Assembly: GCA_949361645.1 (NCBI GenBank)
Contig: OX442422.1
Span: forward strand, 3,003,563-3,067,562
Source of the DNA: Spongilla lacustris
Lineage: Eukaryota; Porifera; Demospongiae; Spongillida; Spongillidae
Length of the DNA: 64,000 nucleotides
Direction: 5' to 3'
Made by a program: the position numbers and the translations under genes. Position 1 is the first letter of the stretch. Each line of letters opens with the position of its first letter. Shown one piece after another: positions 11,471 through 22,002 of this stretch. The notes below the pieces were generated by a model. That model was not told the origin of the DNA. It saw only the letters and a list, made by a program, of their open reading frames with translations, and searched no databases.

Positions 11471-11475
11471 ACCAT

Positions 11476-12796
11476 AGATTAAAGACCTTATACGGAACGG
11501 GATTGGAAACGCAATACATTGCAATGCATTGACACTGTTCCGCGTAAATATAACCAACATACACGTGTTTGTAGTAACTGGTTCCTTGAAAGAAACCACC
11601 ACACATCTGTGTAACTTCAAAATCCCAGCGGGTACTTTCCCGGAAACCTGTCCAAAAGCCAAGTCTCCTACTATGCATAACATATTAAACGTACAGCCTG
11701 TTAGGAGATCAAAATATATCAGTTGGAAGAAGTGTCTCTACAACAGACATTTGGCTCAGCTGCTGCTTCAGGTAGGCCACTCTTGCCCTCACCCAGACGT
11801 CAATGCCGATGGACGCACTGCATTTGGCATTTATGTATTCGTACTTCCTGGTTCTTGATAACCGTTATTGTCGGTGCATCCTGTATCGGCAATGCACAAG
11901 AAGAACGCGTTAATCAATTAATGTAGGCCTATACAAAACCTAGTATCTTTCGAACAAACACTAGCAAAAATTTGCAGTGCGCACCACTGGAAAAGTCTCG
12001 AAAAACGTTTTACTTTTGTTATTGACACAGTTAATTGTTATTGCAGAAAAACAATTCAGTTCTACGTAAGGCGTTTCTATTTTTAGGCTTACACCAAGTG
12101 CCACGTGCTGAAACGCGGATTATCTCAGCGTTTCAAATCCAGGTATTCTTCTATCTATGGTTAACGTCAGTGCAATTATAAAGTTGAGACCGTGTTGTTC
12201 ATAAACAGGCCACGGATAGCAATAGTAGCGAGAGCGATATCGAAATATGTATAGATTTCCTCCTACAGTGTAAGTCAGTGCCAATAGCTACAATATAACT
12301 CTTAGTAATAGTCTGACAAATATGTATTGATGGAGGTAGCAATGCAATTATGTGCGTCTGTTATGTATTAATTTACCCACATAAATACAATACATATTTT
12401 TTTAGAATGAAAAATAAGACAATACATATATGTACAACTAAAACAAACCATACAACACAACAGAAAAAAATATACGCATACATACCTACACATACACACA
12501 TGCACACATGCAACCTTGCATGCATACACACATACATGCACATACATACAGTGATACACACATAAAACACACATACACAAAAATGAGGTAAATATATACA
12601 CATGCATACATGTTTCTTCCTAGGATGTTTTGTAATTGCATAATTGCTCATTTATTCGAATTCCAAGATGAAATAACCTTCACTGTTATTTCTATATCCT
12701 TAACCTGTGCATGTGTTTGTTCTAATTTGGACTGGCAATCAATTGAATACACTTTAATATATTCATTGTAGGTGGACTTTCACAAACCTATAACAA
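11476..12796. other. Non-coding stretch upstream of the STELLO-like gene
   Basis: Unique AT-rich DNA with an ACATACACACATG-rich patch at 12470-12560. Just before the start codon, a TTCATTGTAG acceptor-like site ends at 12771, so a 5' untranslated intron is plausible. No promoter could be assigned. Confidence 0.5.
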
Positions 12797-14843
12797 ATGA
12801 ATTATAAGACAAGCATCATCATTTTAGTATCTTATGTTGCAATACTCCTCTTTTTCTACACCTTTTTTTTACAATTCCATGTTGATAAGTCTCCTGAAGT
12901 GCACTCCTCTGAAGTGCACTCCTTACCTTCATCTACATACCAAAATAACTGCCATGGGCTGACTAAGTGGGCCATAGTTACGTCAAGTGATAACAAAATA
13001 ACGCCTAGTATGTTGAATTTCATCGATTCAACTCAAGACTGGTGTTTGCTTGTTATTGGAACACACTCGATGCTGTGGAGTACTTCAGTGAAACTCAATA
13101 GCAGCTGCTTGATATATATGTCAATTGCGGCTCTCCAAACCCTTCCTTATAAGCTAGTTAGTTATGCTTCTTTGAAATCATACAACCTGATGAACTCATT
13201 CAGCTGGAAAAATATAGGCTACTTGTATGCCATTGAAAGTGGAGCAAGAGTGATTTATGATATGGAAGAAAGCAACTTTCCGCTTCCCATTAATGGAGAG
13301 TATTTACCAGTTGAACAAGAGAAGAAAATGTTCAAAAGTCCACTACTTCCTGAAACGGAAAAAACAGGTATTTTACTTCAGATTATTATTAATAATAAGT
13401 TTGATGTTTTTCTCTTACGTAGGCAATCATTTGTGGAGCGCATTGTCTTATTTCCAGGATGACACAAATCTTATGCTTGAGTCAACTGAAATTTCATGCT
13501 TTCCTATTGTCCAACATTATCTTGTAGACCCAATGTATGATTATGAAAATATCAATTATACAAACATCCAACCAAAAAGACTAGTTGTGCCAAGAGGAAT
13601 TTTTTCACCATACAATGCAAGAGCCACAATCCATACGTATGAAGCCTTGTGGTCACTCTTTCTGCCTGCCACAGTGAATGCTAGCTTAGTTGCAGTTTGG
13701 AGATCGTACATTGCTCAGAGCCTCTTCTACCTTATCCCTGATGCTTGCCTCATGTTTGTTCATCCGGCCGCCATTTCTACCACCATTGTTGCAGACAGTG
13801 AGAAAATAACTTTCTCTGATGAATCATTGAAGCTGGTGGATACTTTAAGATATTTTCCAATAACATTTGACCAGTTTGAAGTTGCACTGCACCAGTTATA
13901 TCTACATTTGTTCCATGAAAATTTGGTTGGAGTGAAGGATTACAAATACGTGAGTGCGTGGATATCGGATCTTAAGCAAATTGGATACACATTTCCTAAG
14001 CTTCCTGAAAAATCAAAACTGTGGACAAGGGATGTTCAGCTATGCATCATGTTCAATTGGGGTCCCACAAATCATACAATCAGAAAGTTGCTAGCATACT
14101 ATATGCGATTTTTTAGTTCAATTGTACTACTTTTTGATGAATGGCCAGGAGAAGCTATTAAAGGCATTCCAAGTGCTGTTAAAGCCATTCCAGTGTACAC
14201 AAGGCATGGATGGTATCAGCAGCGAGCTTTATTAAAATGCTTACAAAGTGGGAACAGTAATGTAACCAGTTATTTATATATCCCCGATGACATGTTTATC
14301 AATATTACAATGTTGAGCACACTCCCAACATCGAAGGCGTGGCTAATAGAACCACGTGTTTTTAATTTTAATGATCTTGCATCGTTTAATGGAGATTATT
14401 GGTACTGGTGGCGAAATTCTGGAACCAACTTTTTGGAAAGATTTGTGGAAGTTGTAAATGACCTACCATACGAATGGAAGCAAATACTGTCCCAGAATGT
14501 CGGCTTTCCCAATCGCATACATGGCAATGCAGTTGTAGACGTTTTGCATATACCACATGCCATGGTCAGTAACCTTATCACAGTTTTAGTTTATCTCATG
14601 AACAGAAGTGAACTATTCTGTGAGATACTGGTACCATTAGCTTTGGACATTGCAGGACCTCAGGATCATGTATACTTTAAGGATGGCAACTTGTGGAATG
14701 CAGACAGGTATAATGAAAATTTGATTGCGGAGTTCGCTAGAACGAAGCACTTTGTTCATAGTTTGAAACTGAGTAGTAGATTTGGAAGTGATATATGGTG
14801 TAAGCTGATGAGTGAACAAATAGAAAGGAACTCTGTTTCATAA
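12797..14843 (+). CDS. STELLO/DUF288-like type II membrane glycosyltransferase-family protein
   Basis: Two exons (12797..13367 and 13423..14843) join in frame across a 55-bp GT-AG intron to give 663 residues. Residues about 7-27 form a single hydrophobic segment (IIILVSYVAILLFFYTFFL), the signal anchor of a Golgi type II protein. The N-terminal domain has KWAIVTSS (57-64), DWCLLVIG (81-88) and NIGYLYAIESGARVIYD (139-155). These are the hallmark motifs of the STELLO/DUF288 family, whose plant members influence cellulose synthase assembly in the Golgi; the animal role is not established. The usual acidic YDxDDDN motif is here YDMEESN, so metal-dependent catalysis is uncertain. The C-terminal half has PDDMFIN and a late IPHAM...EILVPLALDIA segment typical of invertebrate relatives. 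The start is the first in-frame ATG after an acceptor-like site (12771). The stop is TAA. Confidence 0.85.
13368..13422 (+). other. 55-bp intron of the STELLO-like gene
   Basis: The donor is ACAG|GTATTT and the acceptor is CTTACGTAG|GCAATC. It is AT-rich with a pyrimidine-biased end. Exon 1 ends after the first base of a codon and exon 2 resumes at the second base, and the joined reading GNHLWSALSYFQDD fits the family. Without splicing exon 1 runs on and stops within about 95 bases. The tiny size is typical of compact-intron animals such as some sponges. Confidence 0.85.
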
Positions 14844-15156
14844 ATGCCACATTTGTTCAAAAGATTACACTATCCAATACTATAAATCGCACTATTTTCT
14901 AGAGAAGTAAACATGTTCTCTTGCTCTTTCACCATCAAATCTTTTATACATATCCATGACAATTATATGGATTTATTTCTATTTGTCCTTTTTTAATTTC
15001 ACGTTTTTAGGATACATATGATTTCTATACCAACATATAGATGTGAATGTTCACTGTAGCATAAAGCTGACCGGCTTTGGTCATATACGAAAAACTAAAC
15101 GCATGCATTTGACCAAGGAAAAGCGAACCTGTGTAAACAATGTATACATGTATATG
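14844..15156. other. 3' flank of the STELLO-like gene
   Basis: AT-rich, probably the 3' untranslated region. No exact AATAAA was found, so the transcript end is not defined. A foldback element starts 314 bases after the stop codon. Confidence 0.45.
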
Positions 15157-15718
15157 GGGCAGTTTCCGCGAAAATGTCACCCTTTTATAACGTTATAAAA
15201 ATGCTTCTTGTTTGAATCGCTATGTCTTCCGAACGCTAAAGCTATCGACTTCCTATTTTCAACAGTTCATACTACACTATTTCTCTATGACAATTTACAT
15301 TTTGGAGTCTTGCACTTGCTCCACGCCAGTATTGCAACGTTCGATACCCGACCGGTTCAAACCCTCCATAACTGTAGGTGGGAGTAATCGAATGGCTTCA
15401 AATTCGGTTTGTAGGTACAAAGGTCCTATACCTATCGATCTGTTCTCTTCGATTCGTTAATTTTTATGCCATCCGTTACGGAGATACAGTTGAACAAACT
15501 ACGTGCACTTTTCCCCGCTCGATTCGCGCCAATGATATAACAACCGCCTCCCCATACATTGAGCGGGACGCGAGTAGCCAAAATCATTGGTGCGAATCGA
15601 GCGGGAAAAAGTGGACGTACTTTGTTCAACTACCGGATAGTAACGAACAGAAGAAATCGATATGTATAGGACCTCTGTACCTATAAACCGAATTTAATTT
15701 GAAGCGATTTGATTACTC
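15157..15718 (+). mobile_element. Short foldback element with truncated right arm
   Basis: Starts GGGCAGTTTCCGCGAAAATG after a TATAT target and runs about 375 bases through the shared terminal module. The internal hairpin follows: GTTGAACAAACTACGTGC at about 15490 pairs with its complement ending near 15633. The right arm then repeats only the inner 90 bases (to GATTACTCCT) and stops. It is the best view of the compact form of the family. Confidence 0.75.
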
Positions 15719-17474
15719 CTAGATGTACCTAAAGTAGGTACTTTGATATTGTTTTCAAATTGATATTTTTGCAACAATTCGCATGGTTCTAAAAAGAGTA
15801 AAAAAATAAGCATTCCAACGGTATATGACTTATCATATCATCTTTTTTCATTCGGTCAATACGGCAGCATAAAGCGGTACTATTGAATGTATGGAATTGA
15901 ATGACCGCGTAGCGGTTTAACTTATATTCGCTACACTGAACTTACTAAACATGCTACTGCAGCCAAATATATAAGGAGTAACTGCCACACATACCTGCAT
16001 ATAAAAATAGTTTTTAGAAGATACTACAGCAGATATCATGCATAAAATCATGCCAAATATGTAGGCTGCTCATGGTAGCGATATAGAAACATATATAGCC
16101 AAATGTATATATATATATATCATGTTCTCGGAAATAAAACTTTACCATTCAATGAAAAAGGCATTTCACATGTCAGGAAAATCAACAAAAATCATATCTC
16201 CAGTAATATAGTCAGTAAGCAACTGTAATATGCATGCGTATTTTTTCATCTTCCCTTTCTTCCTTGATGTCTTGCTAGCTGTGTCCAGTAACAGATGGTG
16301 GCTTTTGGAACTTTGTCACTGAAATAATGTGTCCATGATACAGAATATTTTGTTTTTGCTCAGTAAACCATAAATTTTCAATGTAAAAGCCATTAAGTAT
16401 AGACATATTAGATATAATTGTGACATTTCTAACAGCGGTTTCTGTTTGCTCAATACTAACTTCTGGGAAAACTTTTTACTTTTTATATTAATTGAAATAT
16501 TTCAATAAGCTGCTGGTAATACTATGTGCCACTTATGAATTTCTTACTTTAGCTGTTTTTATTTTATTTTAAGTTTAATGCGAGGGGGGGGGGCAAATAA
16601 AAAAGTTATAGACACCATCCCAAAAATTCTTAAAATCAAGGGCCAGGTCAACCCCCCCCCCCCCCCCCCTCCGCCTTCGAACACGCCCATTTTTCGACCA
16701 CGCCCCTTAAAATCATTACGTAATTGACAATTGACCACACCTACAATGAAGATAATATTACAAATTGAAAGCAGGCTTCGTTGCAGATCGCTGTTGTAGG
16801 TGTTGCCACTTCGTCGCTTGCAGCTGGAGACGCTGTTTCACTTGTACCTTAGAATATCGCGACACTCAGTCTCTCGTGCCATGACGTAATGTACAGGCTG
16901 TAGGCCTATCGAATATTACATCCCTGCCCGAGCGTCCGTGCCCATCAATTTTGCGGTACTCCAACAAGATTTTAAAGAACGGCACGCATTATCGTTCATG
17001 ACTCGGTAAAGTACTCAATAGCAGGCGGGGCTTGCTCGCGTGAGGCGTGATCATGAGTCGGCGTGACTGTAGGAGTGACGTGAGCTCATGCATGTTACTT
17101 AGTTGTGTATCCGTGGCTTACTAGCGTTAGTATAGTCTTTATCTTTACATTGCTTTGCGACGCTTCGATTGTTGCAATATTGGGTAGTGAATTGATGTCA
17201 TTGCTCACAGCGGTATATGAAGGCAAAGCCCACGAATCGTGTCTCAGTCACGTGATAATATGCTTTCCACGATGAAATAGCTTTCAATCGCACTAGATAG
17301 GCAGTTAAGCCCTATCTTTGCACGAATTGGACACCCATGAACACTACAAACAATATGATTCCATCATGATGTTGCTATAGTGCGAGCTAAAGTGCAAAAA
17401 AAATTTTTTTAACAAAGTGATGAATTTTTTTCAAAAAAATTTTTTGGCCAAGACCCCCCCCCCCCCCCCCCCCC
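15719..17474. other. Non-coding stretch with G/C and A/T homopolymers
   Basis: No gene recognised. It holds a G run near 16584, C runs at 16651-16669 and 17454-17475, and a stretch of A and T runs at 17394-17447. The segments around 16584-16700 and 17399-17480 share the pattern of homopolymers flanking a GGGTGTAGACACC-like phrase (here TATAGACACCATCCC), and may be ends of degraded MITEs. Confidence 0.45.
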
Positions 17475-18206
17475 CTAACTTTGGTACCTCATAACTTCTT
17501 TTCCTACACCCCCCTGGAAAAAATAATAGCATATTCGTGATGCTCTCAATGACCTCTTCAAAGTTGGGGGATGGTGTCTTGCACTTTGTTTGTTGCCCCT
17601 ACCCCTCGGTTTAATGTCTCTTATTTTAGAACAAAGATTGGATTCAATTTTAGCCTTCCGTTGTAAAGCTTGCTTTAAATTGTGTATATGCCTACTCCTG
17701 TGGTTATTCATTTTCAGTTGTTGTTTAAGCATGCAATTTACTTTAGCCATTCTCTGCAACTCATCCTTCCTTTTAGCACACTTCTTACAATCAGTTCTTA
17801 TTAAGTGGAATAGGTAAAGGTGGATTGCACATTACATTTATCTCTGTATTCAAAACTGGTAAAGTAACAGCTACATCCTCAGCTGTGTCAAAGGACACTA
17901 TAAACTTCTCATTGAGAAACCCCCTCTACTTCAGCCCAACATATTGTAAAATTTTGATATTATATTAATAATATGACTTATCGCCCACCACAACACATCA
18001 GGTGTAGTGGTGACACTGCTTCCAGCAGAGTGTTCAAGAATTGATGCAATGATACTTCTTGTATTTTCTAAACGCTGAGATGCTATATTGGTGTGGATGT
18101 AAAACACTAGCCCCTTTCGTATCATGGGTGCTTGCAGTTCATTATGTTCATTAATGTCATTTTTAAAATGGTCCACAAAACTCTTCAAATCACCAACAGT
18201 CTTCAT
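17475..18206 (-). pseudogene. Coding-like minus-strand pieces, unrecognised gene or element
   Basis: Three open stretches follow one another on the minus strand. 18206..17931 encodes 91 residues starting MKTVGDLKSFVDHFKNDINE with an amphipathic, helical look. 17925..17791 has FDTAEDVAVTLPVLNTEI and NPPLPIPLNKN. 17759..17580 has a basic segment (KVNCMLKQQLKMNNHRSR) and CSKIRDIKPRGRGNK. The last can be extended upstream in frame with CKKCAKRKDELQRMA, a possible Cys pair. The pieces are in different frames without obvious splice sites, so this is either a decayed gene or a multi-exon gene with unseen junctions. I do not recognise the family. Confidence 0.35.
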
Positions 18207-18980
18207 TATCCATGCAACTACACACAGAACTGTTGAATAAAAATATAGAGTTTAATAAACATAGTATTAAAACATGAAGAATAAACTAACATTGCATGTT
18301 GCCATGACAAATTTTGATTAAATTGGTTTGATTGATAAGAGCACTGCATTAATTCAGAATCTCGTGATATGCAAGGCACTATTACTACATAAGCAGCAGA
18401 GTCTTAGCTAAAGAACCCACGGCAACGAAAAGGTGCGTTTTATATAGAACACCTCGTTAAAACTCTCTACCTACGTAAAAAAAGGTCAGAAACATATCTT
18501 AGTAACATTAGGGCAAATAAGTATGACGTCCCACTGTCATAAAAGCTATTAGCGTTCACGATAATCGCGTACTTTAAACCATATGAAGCCGTTCGTGGAG
18601 GCTTCGAGATAACACCCTGCACATCGTTTGATTGCCCTCATATTTAAATGAGTAATGCATCTAGGTGTCCTTAATGAAATACATATGAAGATATGTATTT
18701 CATGGAACCCATTCAATGCGCTACAAAATTCTATAACCATCAAACCATACCCTTTTTGACACGCCCACAACTTACTACTGCGAATCATTTCACCGTATAC
18801 AACGAATAGCAAATGCTAAAAGAAGCCATGAGCTACCTTTATAGAATATAGCAAGCACAACAAAACTCGAAACCAGCGCAAACAAACGATCGCCTCAAAT
18901 CAATCCTCTCCGGCAGTCAAAAATTACGTAACAATTTTTGGGATACAATTTTTTACGGTAGTTACTTGATTTATCCAAGT
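18207..18980. other. Non-coding stretch with a small perfect hairpin
   Basis: No gene recognised. At 18674..18703 the sequence ATGAAATACATAT pairs perfectly with ATATGTATTTCAT across a four-base loop. The rest is unique AT-rich DNA. Confidence 0.45.
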
Positions 18981-19200
18981 ACCTACCTGAAGTTATGGTG
19001 GGTTTGAACCCGGTCAGTCGGGTATCGAACGTTGCAATACTAGCATGGACGGTTGGAGCAAGTGCAAGACTTCAAAATGCAATTTGTCATAGAGAAATAG
19101 TGTAGTATGCACTGTTGAAAATAGCATTTTTATAACATTTTTATAAACATTATAAATTTATAATGTTATAAAAGGGTGACATTTTCGAGGAAACTGTCCC
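18981..19200 (-). mobile_element. Truncated foldback terminus
   Basis: Minus-strand copy of the terminal module. It starts inside the module (GGTTTGAACCCGGTCAG on the plus strand near 19002) and ends at CTGTCCC (19200), followed by ATATGATAAT. The hairpin part and partner arm are absent. Confidence 0.7.
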
Positions 19201-19512
19201 ATATGATAATCCATACCGGTACATGTATATACCGTATAATATCGCACACTATATTTATCACTCCCTGATATCTTTGGTGAGTCATTATTAAAAGCCTGTG
19301 TGACAACATGACCCCCTCCTCCCCTCCCACACACATGCACGCGCGCACGCAACGTAAACAGCGGAAAAATACAGCGAACTGATGTATTTGGGATACATGT
19401 ATAGTCAGCGAATACCATCGTATAGACCTTATTCGACCGCAAATATGAATATATTCTTGTGTGATATGCATGTGGCATAATTGGAAAGGCGTCGCCGTTA
19501 ATGAGATACACG

Positions 19513-19683
19513 AATATGGCTGAACTGTCGGATTCGTTTAAGCAGCTTGATACGGTGGGGAAGTTACGCTATAATGAGAAGCTTGGTATGCTAGGGGTAA
19601 CCACAGACCCATACAGTACTTCAAGAGACGTTTGGCCCGCCCACAAAGTGTTTTCTTCGAGGCATATCACAAGAACTGTGTAA
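19513..19683 (+). CDS. Short fragment resembling N-terminus of an expanded invertebrate protein family
   Basis: The 56-codon frame from ATG at 19513 (an in-frame ATG also exists at 19501) contains DTVGKLRYNEKLGMLGVTTD and then PYS. This resembles, from memory, the opening (LRYxEKLxxLGVxxDPY) of large uncharacterised proteins multiplied in cnidarian and sponge genomes. After DPYS the resemblance ends and the frame stops at TAA-like TGTAAATC, so it is a first exon, a truncated gene, or a fragment captured by the surrounding TIR element. Function unknown. Confidence 0.35.
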   Translation, partial: NMAELSDSFKQLDTVGKLRYNEKLGMLGVTTDPYSTSRDVWPAHKVFSSRHITRTV

Positions 19684-19789
19684 ATCATGACAGCTCAACT
19701 CCGCAATAGAGGCGCAGAATCGATCTCAACAACCCTACACCGTGTTAACATGCTTTATACCACAATACACCCACTAGACATCACTACAC

Positions 19790-20038
19790 TTGGATTCTGC
19801 TTGGCGCTACCGTTTCGTGTTCTATCTTTACAATAATTGGCTCACAGTACAAGTCATTAAATTGCCTTGTCTTGATTATGTTATAAATAACAAGAAACGA
19901 GGTGAAGTCAAATCAGTCCTATTACACCCACGGTATGATAGAGAGCTTTTTTATGTCGCTGGTGTTCCTTTTTACCCTTTTCACGGAGGGCCAGAGGGAT
20001 TACAAGATTGTTTTCACTACAGGGACGGTAAACTATAA
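19790..20038 (+). CDS. Unrecognised 82-codon open frame inside the TIR element
   Basis: The frame opens MDSAWRYRFVFYLYNNWLTV and has a fairly ordinary composition (aromatic-rich, with charged residues; the C-terminal part includes LLHPRYDRELFYVAGVPFY). I do not recognise it. It shares the TIR element with the fragment at 19513 and is in a different frame, so a second exon is possible but no clear splice pair was seen. Confidence 0.25.
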   Translation: MDSAWRYRFVFYLYNNWLTVQVIKLPCLDYVINNKKRGEVKSVLLHPRYDRELFYVAGVPFYPFHGGPEGLQDCFHYRDGKL

Positions 20039-20274
20039 CCTCGCACCACGCGGATCACCAAATCGATAGAAGAGAACGGAACCAACATTGTATGAAAGTT
20101 TTAGGCCTTGAAGAGTGATCGCTGATAGTTCAAGAACTCACTAGCCTTTAGAGAACTTCGTGTCGCGTGATGTAATTGAACCAATATTGGACGTGTCGCG
20201 TGAGTAATTGAACCAATATTGGGACGAGCGTGTGACATTTATATATTCATATTGCGGTCGAATAAGGTCTATAT

Positions 20275-20874
20275 ATATAATTTATAATTATATATACACA
20301 TTTATAGAAAGCTCAGACAAAAGAGATAATGGTAACGCATGCGTGCATATGCATGTACAAAGTGCCATTTTAATTACGAATCCATTTGCTATAGCATGCA
20401 TGCATCCATATCATGCATCCATCCAATCCGAAGCCATCATCATTCTTCATTTTTTCAAACGCCTTTGAAGGCTTGATAGATCACGCATGGCATGCATGCA
20501 CGCTTATACATTTTCAACACTTCAGAAATTGTTAAACGTAATAGTACGTGCATGCATGCGGATACTGCCGCCTCATCATCATGATAATTGTTTATGTCAG
20601 TGAATGCACCAAATACGCTCCCTAAAGTCCAATTGATTCTACAGTACACAGCAATAATTTATAGTGGCATTCATGACACTTGAATTCCTACATAGAACCT
20701 GCTAACGCATAGAATAGGTTCCAACATCTTTTTCTGTAATGAAGATGTACATTCTCAACAGCTAACCTATACATGTAGTGCATGAGTGCCAGTGCTGAAT
20801 GAACTGCATTTATATCATTTCTAATCCTCTCTCTACAAAACCCTCCCTATATATAGCTCTGGCCGGAATCACAA
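20275..20874. other. 5' flank of the DDD glycosyltransferase gene
   Basis: Non-coding DNA with many CATGCATGC words (20339-20570). TATATATA lies at 20848-20855, only about 20 bases before the ATG. That is too close to be a conventional TATA box for this start unless the leader is extremely short or translation starts downstream. Confidence 0.4.
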
Positions 20875-22002
20875 ATGAGAAAAGCTTTCATACCATTGAC
20901 TATATGCAGCTTCGTGGTGATATTTATACTTTATTCTTCATTTTGCCTCACAAAAAACCGTACATGTGAAACAAATGAACCAGATCCTGTTATAAGCCTA
21001 CATATATCTAATCCCGAAATACACAACACGTCGACAATCCTTCTGCGCAACGAAACTGCAAGTTCGACTAGCCAAGCAACATTCATAACTAACTATAATC
21101 AGACCACGACTATTAAAACTGTAAGCATGACAACGGCACTGGAGGTACATTTTCTGTATCTCTTGCAAACAGAATCATGCCTTCCATCCAACCTGAGGAC
21201 CAACGAGGCGCTTGGAAACGGAAGTCTGGACTTCCACGTCATTGTTCTCTCCTTCAAACAACTTTGCGATGACCGCACTCTACCTCACGTGGAGTACATT
21301 TTGGATACATCCACGACATGGACTACTGGGAGGAACCTTCTCTTTGAGACGGCCATGAAGAGGAACACCATCTATTTGTACTACATATTTATGGACGATG
21401 ATGTCATGGTAGCAGATAACAAAAATGCAGAGGCGTGGAGAAGGTTCGAAGGATTTTTACTTTCTGTGGAACCAGCTGTTGTGGGACTTGATTTGCCTGG
21501 CCAAAATTTTGCAGAGAGGATACATCAAATTCACAAAGACAGGAGTTGCTTTAGAGAGGATTTGGAGTATGTGTACATGGCGGGCCTGTGGTATGATGCC
21601 ATGGTTAACGCCTTTCATCACAAAGCAGTGAAGTACCTTTTACCTTACGACGCCACATTTGACCAGAAGACATGGTGGGCCAGTCAGATGGCCCTTATTG
21701 TTAGAAGTGAGATACTTTTTAGAGGTCAAGTAGTGCTGCATGGAGAGATACAATCTGTAGGCTCCCAAAACAGGCCTTACCCCAGGGATCTCAACTTTAC
21801 TCCAGATATGTACACACAGTTCACGAAAGGTTTAGATGCACATATTGTCCCAGGATGTATACCACAATGTGCAAAGATCATGATTAGCCAATGGATAGCG
21901 TTCGGCAACAATCACGGGTGGGACTCCTCCACGCTGTGTTTACCTCCCCCTCCGCCACATGATCCAGTTGAACCTTGTCGATATCAGTGTAATCTCCTTT
22001 AG
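20875..22002 (+). CDS. Type II membrane glycosyltransferase-like protein with DDD motif
   Basis: A single open frame of 375 residues with no need for introns. Residues 5-24 are a hydrophobic signal anchor after a short basic N-terminus. A Ser/Thr-rich stem follows (about 28-90) with N-glycosylation sequons at N28, N51, N59 and N75. The luminal domain has a sequon at N115, TTWTTGRNLLFETA (147-160) and YYIFMDDDV (169-177); the DDD is the likely metal/nucleotide-sugar site of a GT-A fold. The C-terminal part has WWASQMALIVRSEILFRG and a proline run near the end. I recall similar uncharacterised proteins with TxGRNxL...FMDDD in other marine invertebrates, but no acceptor or donor specificity is known. 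It lies 6 kb downstream of the STELLO-like gene on the same strand, so a small glycosylation gene neighbourhood is possible. Confidence 0.8.
   Translation: MRKAFIPLTICSFVVIFILYSSFCLTKNRTCETNEPDPVISLHISNPEIHNTSTILLRNETASSTSQATFITNYNQTTTIKTVSMTTALEVHFLYLLQTESCLPSNLRTNEALGNGSLDFHVIVLSFKQLCDDRTLPHVEYILDTSTTWTTGRNLLFETAMKRNTIYLYYIFMDDDVMVADNKNAEAWRRFEGFLLSVEPAVVGLDLPGQNFAERIHQIHKDRSCFREDLEYVYMAGLWYDAMVNAFHHKAVKYLLPYDATFDQKTWWASQMALIVRSEILFRGQVVLHGEIQSVGSQNRPYPRDLNFTPDMYTQFTKGLDAHIVPGCIPQCAKIMISQWIAFGNNHGWDSSTLCLPPPPPHDPVEPCRYQCNLL

Larger units (their letters stand above)
8043..11475 (+). repeat. Dispersed repeat, copy 1 (sister at 60661..63590)
   Basis: Apart from insertions, this stretch is colinear with 60661..63590 in the same orientation. 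Shared landmarks include TCGCGTGACACTCAAATCTA, CACCGAAGGCATTGTTAAGA, CGACCTACCCGGCCAGTGGC and TAGACATGCATGCACAAT. Copy 1 has a hAT-like insertion at 9437..10254 and poly-C expansions at 10940-10988. Copy 2 has its own insertion with a piggyBac-like fragment. Termini were not resolved; it is either an old transposable element or a segmental duplication. Coding-like pieces on the minus strand are listed separately. Confidence 0.75.
19421..20274 (+). mobile_element. TIR-bounded element carrying a gene-like fragment
   Basis: TATAGACCTTATTCGACCGC at 19421 reappears as its reverse complement ending at 20274, and the match continues inward (CAAATATGAATATA versus TATATTCATATTG) to give roughly 33-bp inverted repeats with one indel. 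The enclosed 850 bases contain two short open frames (19513..19683 and 19790..20038) and a 30-plus-bp tandem duplication at 20161..20224 (ATTGAACCAATATTGG twice). No transposase is encoded. The outermost TA could be the target duplication. A captured gene fragment inside a non-autonomous DNA transposon is the simplest reading. Confidence 0.5.

Noticed and set aside
20848..20855. TATA box for the DDD glycosyltransferase gene
   Set aside because: It lies only about 20 bases before the start codon, leaving no room for a leader; it may simply be AT-rich sequence.
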